Below are positions 50,341 to 58,155 of a stretch of 62,254 nucleotides of DNA, piece after piece. This DNA comes from Bradyrhizobium diversitatis (GTDB lineage Bacteria > Pseudomonadota > Alphaproteobacteria > Rhizobiales > Xanthobacteraceae), in the NCBI RefSeq assembly GCF_016031635.1, contig NZ_JACEGD010000036.1, positions 1 through 62,254 on the forward strand, read 5' to 3'. A program made the translations under genes and the position numbers. A model generated the notes under the pieces. That model was not told the DNA's origin. It ran no database searches and worked only from the letters and a program-made list of their open reading frames with translations. Each line of letters opens with the position of its first letter. Within the stretch, counting starts at the first letter, position 1.

Positions 50341-52086
50341 TCACGGCGTTTCAGTCGCGGGGAGGGTGATGGTGAAGGTCGATCCCTTGCCGGGGCCCTC
50401 GCTGTCGGCGGTTACCTCGCCGCCATGCATGTCGATGATACGCTTGACGATGGAGAGCCCAAGCCCCGTCGAGCTCTCGCCGGCAGTCGGCTTTGCCGAC
50501 AGCCGCTGGAACCGGCCGAACAGGCGGCCGAGATCCTCCGGCGACAGGCCGGCGCCCTCGTCGCTGACGCGGACGATGGTGTCGCTGCCCTCATGGCTGA
50601 CGGCCACGTCGATCTTGCCGCCGATCGGAGAGTATTTGATTGCGTTGCTGATGAGATTGTCGATCGCCTCGCGGATGCGGTCGGTGTCGCACATGGTGAC
50701 GATGTTGGGGGGCGCGGTGACGCTGATCGCCTGCTGCTTGTTGACCGCGAGCGGCTGGTTGGCGTCGGCAACCTCCTTGGCCAGCGCGGCGACGTCGACC
50801 GGCTCGCGGCGGATGGTGATGTCGAAGGCATCGGCCATCGCATCCGAGATCAGATGGTCGACCATCGTGGTCAGGCGCTTGGTGGCGTCGCGAATGTGGT
50901 CGACCTGGGCGGCCACGCCGCTTTCCGAGGCGCCGGTCGAGATCAGCTCCTTCAGCATCTCGGTGCGGCCGAGAATGACCCCGAGCGGATTCTTCAGGTC
51001 GTGCGCGACGGTGCCCAGAATCTCGTTCTTGAAGCCGTTGGCGCGCTGCAGCCGCAGCCATTGCGCCGAGAGCCGGCGGTTGGCCTGCATCAGCGCGCGG
51101 GTGCGCTGGGCGACGCGGTCCTCGAGCTGGGTGTTGGCGTCCTGCAGCTGCTGGTAGAGGATCACGTTGTCGAAGGCGATCGAGAGCCGGCTGGAGAAGA
51201 TCTCGACCAGCGACCGGTCGGTCTCCGACAGCTCGCGCTCGGCCTGGAGCAGCACCACGACCTCGCGGCCGCTTCCGGTGCGCAGATAGATCACGCTGCG
51301 GTGGTCGGCGAATTCGTTCTTGCGGCGCTGGAACGCGGCCTCGACCATCTCGCGCAGGTCGGGATCGAGTGCCTTCGACGTGGTGGTGCCGATGAAGCGG
51401 CTGTAGCAGCCGCTGCCGGCGAGCACCGAGAGCTCGGGGTCGACGCCGCCATTGTCGCGCAGGACCAGGATGCCGGCGCAATCGACGTTGAGCAGCGAGG
51501 CGAGCTGGGTCAGCACGCCCTCGGCGAGCCGCTGCATCGACTTGAAGTCGTACAGCGTCGAGGCGGCATCGATGATGATCTCCAGCCCGCGCCGCGTCTG
51601 CACCATGCGCTCGAGCTGCTGATAGGAGCGCAGCGCCGCGGTCAGGGAGGTGAACAGCTTGTCGGCGGTGAGCTCGGTCTTGGCCTTGTAGTCGTTGATG
51701 TCGTACTGCACGATCACGCGCCGCTCCGGCGCCTGGCCGGGCTGGCCGGTGCGCAGGATGATGCGCACGGTCTCGTTCCTGATCTCGTTGCGGATGAACT
51801 CGACCAGTTCGAGGCCGGCGACGTCGGTCTCCATGATGACGTCGAGCAGCACGGCGGCGATGTCGCCGTGCTCGGCCATCAGCTTGCGGCCTTCCGCTGC
51901 GGAATGGGCCGAGAGGATCTCCAGGCTCTGGCCGTTGAGGCTGTAGTCCGACAGCGCGAAACGGGTGCCGTCATGCACGGCCGGATCGTCGTCGATGACG
52001 GCGATCTTCCACTTCCGGGCGTTACTATCCTCCGACGCGGTACCGGTATCGTCGATCAGGTGGAGGACATCGTCCTGTTCGGCCAT
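50341..52086 (-). CDS. Hybrid sensor kinase: REC-DUF3369-HisKA-HATPase
   Basis: A 581-residue cytosolic protein with no transmembrane segment. Residues about 27-150 are a receiver domain (acidic residues in AVIDDDPA, Asp82 in LLDVIMETD). Residues about 170-330 match DUF3369, a GAF-like sensory region (LVVLLQAERELSETDRSLVEIF). A coiled coil leads to the H box TVAHDLKNPLGVI with His362 and a HATPase domain with DEGAGLSPEDLG and STGLGLSIVK. The receiver at the N-terminus suggests that it is itself phosphorylated by the membrane kinase encoded upstream, then relays to the OmpR-type regulator. Its start overlaps that kinase gene by 31 nt. Confidence 0.9.
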   Translation of the reverse strand: MAEQDDVLHLIDDTGTASEDSNARKWKIAVIDDDPAVHDGTRFALSDYSLNGQSLEILSAHSAAEGRKLMAEHGDIAAVLLDVIMETDVAGLELVEFIRNEIRNETVRIILRTGQPGQAPERRVIVQYDINDYKAKTELTADKLFTSLTAALRSYQQLERMVQTRRGLEIIIDAASTLYDFKSMQRLAEGVLTQLASLLNVDCAGILVLRDNGGVDPELSVLAGSGCYSRFIGTTTSKALDPDLREMVEAAFQRRKNEFADHRSVIYLRTGSGREVVVLLQAERELSETDRSLVEIFSSRLSIAFDNVILYQQLQDANTQLEDRVAQRTRALMQANRRLSAQWLRLQRANGFKNEILGTVAHDLKNPLGVILGRTEMLKELISTGASESGVAAQVDHIRDATKRLTTMVDHLISDAMADAFDITIRREPVDVAALAKEVADANQPLAVNKQQAISVTAPPNIVTMCDTDRIREAIDNLISNAIKYSPIGGKIDVAVSHEGSDTIVRVSDEGAGLSPEDLGRLFGRFQRLSAKPTAGESSTGLGLSIVKRIIDMHGGEVTADSEGPGKGSTFTITLPATETP

Positions 52087-54134
52087 TGCGAAGATCCGTC
52101 ACTTTCTGTGCTTTGCGTGCCGCCCTTGGCGACCCGGGGCATGATAATGCGAAAAGTAGTGCCTTGTCCCAGCTTGGATTCCAGCACCATGCGGCCGCCG
52201 AGCTGCTGGGTGACGAGGTTATAGACGATATGGAGGCCAAGTCCCGTGCCGCCTTCATTGCGCCGGGTGGTAAAGAAAGGGTCAAAGGCTTGGCGCTGCA
52301 CGTCGGGGGTCATGCCAGCCCCGTCGTCGGCGAAGCTGATCTCGATGTCGTCGGTCCCGCGCGGCCGCGCCGAGATCGCGATCGTGCCGGCGCGCCCGTC
52401 GGCGAAGGCGTGGTTGGCGGCGTTGAGGAACAGGTTGGTCAGGATCTGGCCGTAGGAGCCGGGATAGCCGTCGAGCAGCAGCCCTTCGGGCACGTCGACC
52501 TGAAGCGTGATCGGCGACCGCTTCAGCACCGGGCGCAGGCTGGCGATGATCTGCTCGGTGGCTTCGCTGAGCGAGAATTGCCGCCGCTCGATATGCGAGC
52601 GATCCACCGCAACCTGCTTGAAAGACTGGATCAGCTCGCCGGCGCGCTGGAGGTTGGCGACCAGCTGCTGCGAGGCGTCGCGTGAGGACTGCACGAATTC
52701 CTCCAGCTGCGACCGGCGCAGGCCGCCCTCGCCCCTGAGCTGGGCCTCGAAGATCTCGGTGCGCCGGGCCAGGCTGGAGGCCACCGTGAGGCTGATGCCG
52801 ATCGGATTGTTGACCTCGTGCGCGACGCCGGCAACCAGGCCGCCGAGCGCCGCCAGCCGTTCGGCATCGATCAAATTCTGCTGCGCGGCATTGAGCTCGA
52901 GCAGCGCGCTCTCGGCTTTCTCCTTGGACGCGCGCAGCTCGTCCTCGGTCTCGCGCTTGGCGATCGCGTTCTCGCGGAACACCTCCACCGCGCGCGCCAT
53001 GGCGCCGACCTCGTCGCGCGCCTTGGTGCCCTGCACCTCGCGATCGAGGTCGCCGAGCGTGATCGCACGCATCGCGGTCATGATCTGTTGCAGCGGCAGG
53101 CGGATCGACAGTGCGATCAAGACGCCGGCGGTGAGGATGATGCCGAGGAAGATGACCGCGATCGACAGCACCCGCCGGGAAATATCTCCCAGCGTGCGGT
53201 CGAAGGTCTCCTGCGCCTTCTGCTCGCGTTGGCGCATCTTGCTCGAGAGGTCGTCGATGGCGCCGATCGCCTCGGCCTGGCTGGCGTCGATGGTGTTGCG
53301 GAGCAGCTCGGTGCGGCTCGCAAGCTGCTCGGAGAGCTTGGCAAAGCCCTCCCGCAGCGCCATGGTGCGGGCCGCAAGCCGCCGCAGGGCCATCTTCTGG
53401 AGGTCGTTGTCGGCGAGATCGATCATGACCGGGATGGTCTTCTCGATCGTCTCGGTATTGCGGCGGGCATCGTCGGCGGCGCCCGATGACTGCGACAGGT
53501 AGTAGGAATTGGCCGCCACCAGCATCGCGGTGAAGGCCTCGCGGGACTTGCCGAGCGAGGGCCAGATCAGCGCGTCGCGATGGCCGGTGGCGCCCTCGAT
53601 GATGGAATAGAGGCCGGCCATGTCCCTGGCCGGGCCCTGCACCTGCTCCTCATAGGTCTTGGCGATCGTCGCCTGCACGCTGCGCAGCTCGCCGAAGCCG
53701 TTGAGGAAGCGATCGGTGGTGCGCTCCAGCTCCTCGACCGAGCCCGACAGCATCGGGTCCTTGGCGGCGCGGTTGGTCAGCGTGCCCAGCACCGCCTCGC
53801 GCAGCAGGAGGATCTCGGCGAACAGGTCCGGGCTCGGCTGGTTGATGTAGCGGTGGATCAGGTTCTGGAGGCGTCCGGTCTCGCTTTCGAGCAGCGCCAG
53901 GATCCGGTCGGACTCGCGCACCTGGCGCACGTCGTGCCAGGCCGAGCCCAGCACCTGCGCGCCGTTCCAGATCATCGCCACCAGCACCACGACCACGGCG
54001 GAGTTCAGCGCGGCGATCGACAGGATGCGCCAGCGGATCGGCACCGCCCGCAGCACGCCGACGAGCCGCGCGCGCAGCTGCCCGATCGGGCCGGGCGGCC
54101 TGTCCGCGTGTTCGTGATGTCCAAGTGCAGCCAA
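52056..54134 (-). CDS. Membrane sensor histidine kinase with HAMP domain
   Basis: A 692-residue inner-membrane kinase. TM1 is near residues 36-57 and TM2 near 322-345, bounding a helical periplasmic sensor of about 265 residues. HAMP (RLPLQQIMTAMRAITLGDLDREVQG) and a coiled coil follow, then the H box GVAHEVNNPIG with His439 and a HATPase domain (NLFLNAANHA, FADDGAGMTPD, GTGLGLHIV). The HEVNNP form is typical of the DctB/NtrB-like kinase class. The only good start is TTG 54134, six bases after the stop of the DctP-type gene, with GAGG overlapping. The periplasmic domain probably receives the liganded binding protein. Confidence 0.9.
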   Translation of the reverse strand: MAALGHHEHADRPPGPIGQLRARLVGVLRAVPIRWRILSIAALNSAVVVVLVAMIWNGAQVLGSAWHDVRQVRESDRILALLESETGRLQNLIHRYINQPSPDLFAEILLLREAVLGTLTNRAAKDPMLSGSVEELERTTDRFLNGFGELRSVQATIAKTYEEQVQGPARDMAGLYSIIEGATGHRDALIWPSLGKSREAFTAMLVAANSYYLSQSSGAADDARRNTETIEKTIPVMIDLADNDLQKMALRRLAARTMALREGFAKLSEQLASRTELLRNTIDASQAEAIGAIDDLSSKMRQREQKAQETFDRTLGDISRRVLSIAVIFLGIILTAGVLIALSIRLPLQQIMTAMRAITLGDLDREVQGTKARDEVGAMARAVEVFRENAIAKRETEDELRASKEKAESALLELNAAQQNLIDAERLAALGGLVAGVAHEVNNPIGISLTVASSLARRTEIFEAQLRGEGGLRRSQLEEFVQSSRDASQQLVANLQRAGELIQSFKQVAVDRSHIERRQFSLSEATEQIIASLRPVLKRSPITLQVDVPEGLLLDGYPGSYGQILTNLFLNAANHAFADGRAGTIAISARPRGTDDIEISFADDGAGMTPDVQRQAFDPFFTTRRNEGGTGLGLHIVYNLVTQQLGGRMVLESKLGQGTTFRIIMPRVAKGGTQSTESDGSSQWPNRTMSST

Positions 54135-54140
54135 AAGGCC

Positions 54141-55136
54141 TCACTCCACCTTGCGAATGCGTTCGATCAGCGCGGCCGCCGCAGGATCGCGTCCGGCCTT
54201 GGCGTAGATTGCGGCCATCGCCTCCTCGAACGGCTTGCGGTCGATGTCCTTGACGATGGTCACGCCCGCGTCCTGCGCCTTGCGCTGCGACTGCTCCTCG
54301 AGGTCGCGCCACTTCTCGCGCATGAAGCGGCTCGAGCGCTGCGCGGCCTCCCTGAAGATGATCCGGTCGTCCGGCGACAGGCTCTGCCAGGCCTTCAGCG
54401 AGATCACCAGCACCTCCGGGCTCATCGTGTGCTCGGTGAGCGTGTAGTGGCCGGCATGCTTGTAATGGTCCGTCGTCACGAAGGATGGCCAGTTGTTCTC
54501 GGCGCCGTCGATCAGGTGGTTGGCAAGCCCGGTGAGCACCTGCCCGTAGGGCAGCTCGACCGGTTCGGCGCCGAGCGCGCGCATCATCTGGCTCATCAAC
54601 TCCGACTGCTGCACCCGGATCCGCAATCCCCGGAGATCTGCGACGCTTCGGACCGGGCGGACGCCATTGTAGATCGACCGCGCGCCCGAATCGTAGAAGC
54701 AGAGTCCCACGAATCCGTAGGGCTCGAAACTGTTCAAGATCTCGCTGCCGATCGGCCCGTCCAGCACGTTCTGCATGTGCTCGATGGACCGGAACAGGAA
54801 CGGCATCGCGAGCACGTTCATCGCCGGGACGAAATTGCCGATCAGCGCCACGTTGGTCCGGTTGAGGTCGATCGCGCCGGCCCGGGTTTGCTCGATGGTC
54901 TCCTTTTCCTCGCCGAGCTGACGGGAGTGGAACACCTTGATCTCGTGCCGGCCGCCGCTGCGCTCGGCGATCAAGGCGCCCATGTAGCGCAGCGCCTGGA
55001 CGGTCGGGTAGTTCTCGGCCTGGGTGTCGGCGGCGCGAAATTCGCGCGCAACGGCGCCCGTCGTCCAGACGGTAAGCAGAAGCGCGACGAAGATCACCCC
55101 GGTCCGCGAAGATTCGGCACGGTTCAGCACTGGCAC
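54141..55136 (-). CDS. DctP-type TRAP solute-binding protein, linked to sensor kinases
   Basis: A 331-residue protein with a signal or anchor region (TGVIFVALLLTVWTTGAVA) followed by a TRAP binding-protein fold: EFRAADTQAENYPTVQALRYMG, the Arg-containing DLRGLRIRVQQSELM near residue 180, and DGAENNWPSF near 220. DctP proteins bind carboxylates for TRAP transporters, but no DctQ or DctM gene is present here. Start GTG 55136 has GAGGGG six bases upstream, much better than upstream options. It is the first gene of a tight unit with a membrane kinase, a cytosolic hybrid kinase and a response regulator, so a sensing role is likely. Confidence 0.88.
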   Translation of the reverse strand: MPVLNRAESSRTGVIFVALLLTVWTTGAVAREFRAADTQAENYPTVQALRYMGALIAERSGGRHEIKVFHSRQLGEEKETIEQTRAGAIDLNRTNVALIGNFVPAMNVLAMPFLFRSIEHMQNVLDGPIGSEILNSFEPYGFVGLCFYDSGARSIYNGVRPVRSVADLRGLRIRVQQSELMSQMMRALGAEPVELPYGQVLTGLANHLIDGAENNWPSFVTTDHYKHAGHYTLTEHTMSPEVLVISLKAWQSLSPDDRIIFREAAQRSSRFMREKWRDLEEQSQRKAQDAGVTIVKDIDRKPFEEAMAAIYAKAGRDPAAAALIERIRKVE

Positions 55137-55340
55137 ACTCGACCCCTCAGTGGTGGAGTCTATGGTAGAAGGAAAAGGTTCAATGCAATCTAACAGATGG
55201 TCATGGGAAGGCCATCCCGCCGGTTCCGCAGGGCAGAATTGTGCGGCGCGGCCGGCGCTCATTCCCGGTTGAAACCGCCAATGCCGCGCCTTAAGCAAGG
55301 CAGCCGTCTTCCGGCGTGCGGCAAGGGAAGAGCCACCGTG

Positions 55341-56663
55341 ATGTCAGCACTGCGCCTTTTGCAGCTCGTCGCCGCCCTTGCGGCTCTCTCATTGGCCGCG
55401 CCTGCGCGTGCCGCCACGGACATCGCGCTGTGGCACGCCATGTCCGGCGAGCTCGGCCGGCAGCTCGAGAAGCTCGCCTCCGACTTCAACGCCTCGCAGT
55501 CCGACTACCGGATCGTGCCCGCTTACAAGGGAAATTACACCGAGACGGTGACGGCCGCGATCTTCGCCTTCCGCTCGCGCAGCCAGCCGGCGATCGTCCA
55601 GGTCAACGAAGTCGCCACCGCCACCATGACTGCGGCCAAGGGCGCGATCTATCCGGTGTTCAGCCTGATGCGGGACCAGGGCGAGCCGTTCTCGCTGGAC
55701 GACTACCTGCCCGCGGTCTCCGGCTACTACACCGATGCGGCCGGCAATCTGCTGTCCTTCCCGTTCAATTCCTCGACCCCGATCCTCTATTACAACAAGA
55801 CCATGTTCCGCGAGGCGGGCCTCGATCCGGAGGCGGCGCCGAAGACCTGGCCGGAATTGGGGGCGGCCGCGAAGCGCCTGCGCGACCGTGGTGCTCCTTG
55901 CGGCTTCACCACGTCCTGGCCGTCCTGGATCCATGTCGAGAATTTCTCCGCCTTCCACAATTTGGCCCTGGCGACGCGGGCGAACGGCTTTGCCGGGCTT
56001 GATGCCGAATTGACCATCAACAATCCGCTTCTCGTCAAGCACATTGCCCAGCTCGCGGAGTGGCAGAAGACCGGGCTGTTCGACTACAGCGGCCGCGGTC
56101 AATCAGCCGAGCCGCGCTTCCAGAAAGGCGAATGCGGCATCTTCATTGGCTCCTCGGCGACGCGGGCCGACATCAAGGCGAATTCGAAATTCGAGATCGG
56201 CTACGGTATGATGCCGTACTGGCCCGACGTGAAGGACGCGCCGCAGAACTCGATCATCGGCGGCGCCACGCTTTGGGTGCTGCGCGACCGTCCCCGCCAG
56301 GAATACAAGGGCGTGGCGCGGTTCTTTGCCTATCTGTCGCAACCCGCCGTGCAGGCCGCCTGGCACCAGAACACCGGCTATCTGCCTGTGACCCGCGCCG
56401 CCTTCGAGCTGACGCGGTCGCAGGGGTTCTACGAGCGCAATCCGGGCTCGGCGATCTCGTTCGAGCAGATCACGCTGCATCCGCCCACAGAGAGCTCCAA
56501 GGGCATCCGGCTCGGCTCCTTCATCCTGATCCGCGGCGCCATCGAGGACGAGCTGGAGCAGGCCTTTGCCGGCCAGAAGAGCGCGCAAGCCGCACTGGAT
56601 TCCGCCGTCGAGCGCGGCAACAAGCTGCTGCGCCAGTTCGAACGCGCCAGTCCGGACAGGTAG
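55341..56663 (+). CDS. UgpB-type ABC solute-binding protein (orphan)
   Basis: A 440-residue family 1 binding protein. The signal peptide MSALRLLQLVAALAALSLAA ends at ARA, and TDIALWHAMSGELGRQLEKLASDFN is the classic start of glycerol-3-phosphate binding proteins. Later GSSATRADI, YGMMPYWPDVKDAPQNSIIGGATLWVL and NTGYLPVT also match UgpB. No ugpA, ugpE or ugpC homologue is adjacent, so its transporter is elsewhere or it serves another purpose. ATG 55341 is chosen; the adjacent GTG 55338 has slightly better spacing to GGGAAG. It is divergent from the DctP-led sensory unit with 204 bp between. Confidence 0.88.
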   Translation: MSALRLLQLVAALAALSLAAPARAATDIALWHAMSGELGRQLEKLASDFNASQSDYRIVPAYKGNYTETVTAAIFAFRSRSQPAIVQVNEVATATMTAAKGAIYPVFSLMRDQGEPFSLDDYLPAVSGYYTDAAGNLLSFPFNSSTPILYYNKTMFREAGLDPEAAPKTWPELGAAAKRLRDRGAPCGFTTSWPSWIHVENFSAFHNLALATRANGFAGLDAELTINNPLLVKHIAQLAEWQKTGLFDYSGRGQSAEPRFQKGECGIFIGSSATRADIKANSKFEIGYGMMPYWPDVKDAPQNSIIGGATLWVLRDRPRQEYKGVARFFAYLSQPAVQAAWHQNTGYLPVTRAAFELTRSQGFYERNPGSAISFEQITLHPPTESSKGIRLGSFILIRGAIEDELEQAFAGQKSAQAALDSAVERGNKLLRQFERASPDR

Positions 56664-56712
56664 AAGCAGGATAGAAGCTTGGCGTTGACCGGCGCGCGAG
56701 ACCTTTCCACAG

Positions 56713-56799
56713 CGTCATGGCCGGGCTTGTCCCGGCCATCCACGACTTGCCACGCAGCACGAAGAACGTGGATGCCCGGGCCAAGCCCGGGCATGACGA
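56713..56799. repeat. Dispersed palindromic repeat, CGTCATGGCCGGGCTTG family
   Basis: CGTCATGGCCGGGCTTGTCC faces GGCCAAGCCCGGGCATGACG with inner CATCCACG/CGTGGATG arms. It ends 22 bp before the phosphotransferase start and lies 50 bp after the UgpB-type gene. Confidence 0.85.
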
Positions 56800-56821
56800 G
56801 CGCAAACCTACTGTGCGCGCG

Positions 56822-57769
56822 ATGTCGATGACGCTTCCTCACCTCACCGACGCCGCAAGCCTCCGCGCCTTTCGCTCAGCTCCCTCACAATGGCTCCCCA
56901 TCGCGCTCGACATCGCGCGCGGACACGGTCTCGATGTCAGCGCCCCGCATGTGTTTGCGACTGGCACCAATCTCGTGGTCGGCCTGGGTGAAACGCTGAT
57001 CCTGAAAATCTTCCCGCCGCTCTTGCGCGCGCAGTTTATCTCCGAGCGCGGTTCGCTGACGCAGCTCGCTGGCCATCTCGATCTGCCGATTCCCGAGATC
57101 GTCGCCGAAGGTGAGCGCGATGGCTGGCCCTATCTCGTCATCACGCGCCTTGCCGGCACGCTCGGCTCGGAGGTCTGGCCGTCCCTGCCGGAAGACCAGA
57201 AGGAGCGCGTGCTGCGCCAGATCGGCGAGACCATCGCTTCCGTGCAGCGCGTCCCTCTTGGAGAGCTCGCGCAGATCGAGCCGCGCTGGGACGACGTCAT
57301 GCGCCGGCAGATGCAGGGTTGCCGCGCCAGGCACACACGTCTCGGCCTTGCGCCGAAATTCCTCGCCGGTCTCGACGATCTCCTCCACGATGCAGCTCAG
57401 CTGATTCCGATGGATGCGCCGCCGGTGATCCTGGTCGGCGAATACATCCCCGAGAATTTACTGCTCGCCTGCGATGACGGCCAATGGTCGCTCAAGGGCC
57501 TGTTCGACTTCGGCGACGTGCTCGCGGGATGGCGCGACTACGACCTGCTCGGTCCCGCCGCCTTCATGGCGGCGGGACGGCCGAGCCGGGTGAAGAGCCT
57601 GCTCGAAGGCTTTGGCTATACGAAGCTCGATTTCGCGCTCAAGCGCCGCTTGATGGCCTTGATGCTGCTGCACCGCGCCAGCGACCTCAACAGCCACATC
57701 TGCATCGCGGGCTGGCAGGACAAGGCGGACGATCTGGTTGAGCTGCAGGAGCTGATCTGGGCGGGGTGA
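56822..57769 (+). CDS. Aminoglycoside phosphotransferase-fold protein
   Basis: A 315-residue protein of the APH/choline kinase-like fold. The N-lobe has FATGTNLVVGLGETLILKIFPPL with the ATP-binding Lys, and DGWPYLVITRLAGTLG is the hinge. The C-lobe reads VGEYIPENLLL then GLFDFGDVLAGWRDYDLLGP. In canonical enzymes the first of these is HGDxxxxN with a catalytic Asp; here His is Val and Asp is Glu, while the metal-binding DFG-like DFGD is kept. Some hygromycin-kinase-like families have related Glu forms. The substrate is unknown. ATG 56822 or 56828 may start; the upstream frame is repeat sequence. Confidence 0.82.
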   Translation: MSMTLPHLTDAASLRAFRSAPSQWLPIALDIARGHGLDVSAPHVFATGTNLVVGLGETLILKIFPPLLRAQFISERGSLTQLAGHLDLPIPEIVAEGERDGWPYLVITRLAGTLGSEVWPSLPEDQKERVLRQIGETIASVQRVPLGELAQIEPRWDDVMRRQMQGCRARHTRLGLAPKFLAGLDDLLHDAAQLIPMDAPPVILVGEYIPENLLLACDDGQWSLKGLFDFGDVLAGWRDYDLLGPAAFMAAGRPSRVKSLLEGFGYTKLDFALKRRLMALMLLHRASDLNSHICIAGWQDKADDLVELQELIWAG

Positions 57770-57783
57770 GCGCCGGCCTCCCC

Positions 57784-57890
57784 CGTCATTCCGGGGCGCC
57801 GCGGAGCGGCGAGCCCGGAATCCATTGTTCCGCGCATGTTGCGGCCCGATGGATTCCGGGCTCGATGCCGCGCATCGCCCCGGAATGACG
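57784..57890. repeat. Dispersed palindromic repeat, CGTCATTCCGGGGCG family
   Basis: CGTCATTCCGGGGCGCCGCG faces GCATCGCCCCGGAATGACG, with inner CCCGGAATCCAT and ATGGATTCCGGG arms. It directly follows the phosphotransferase stop. It occupies the left third of the 386-bp gene-free stretch 57770-58155; the right third carries the sigma-54 promoter and the middle shows nothing I can assign. Confidence 0.85.
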
Positions 57891-58100
57891 GCGGAGATCG
57901 TACCGTTACGCCGTGGCTTGAAGGATTTTAGTGCCATCGCCTTCCGAATGGGCTCCTCCATTTGTTGGCCTATATTTTAAGCAATTGTCTCTCTTTGTAT
58001 GCAATACGAGGGGTGATCGCTCTCTCCAACTTTCCGCCAGAAATGGCAGAATGTGATTGGAATCAGCACGTTAATCCGCGGGTAATACCTCGTTAAGCTC

Positions 58101-58116
58101 TGGCACGAACCTTGCG
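58101..58116 (+). promoter_or_regulatory. Sigma-54 (RpoN) -24/-12 promoter of the second peptide ABC operon
   Basis: The bases TGGCACGAACCTTGCG match the RpoN consensus TGGCACG-N4-TTGC without mismatch in the defining positions. The GG of -24 (58102-58103) and GC of -12 (58114-58115) are ten bases apart, as required. Transcription would start near 58127, leaving about 29 bases before the ATG at 58156. No enhancer-binding-protein site was recognised upstream. Confidence 0.8.
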
Positions 58117-58155
58117 AAGCCAGTTCCAACCAAAACGTTGTGTTGGAGCCATTTC

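Noticed and set aside
50308..52224. A 638-codon rightward open frame
   Set aside because: It is antisense to the REC-DUF3369 kinase gene and shows no domain; length alone is due to GC-rich codon structure.
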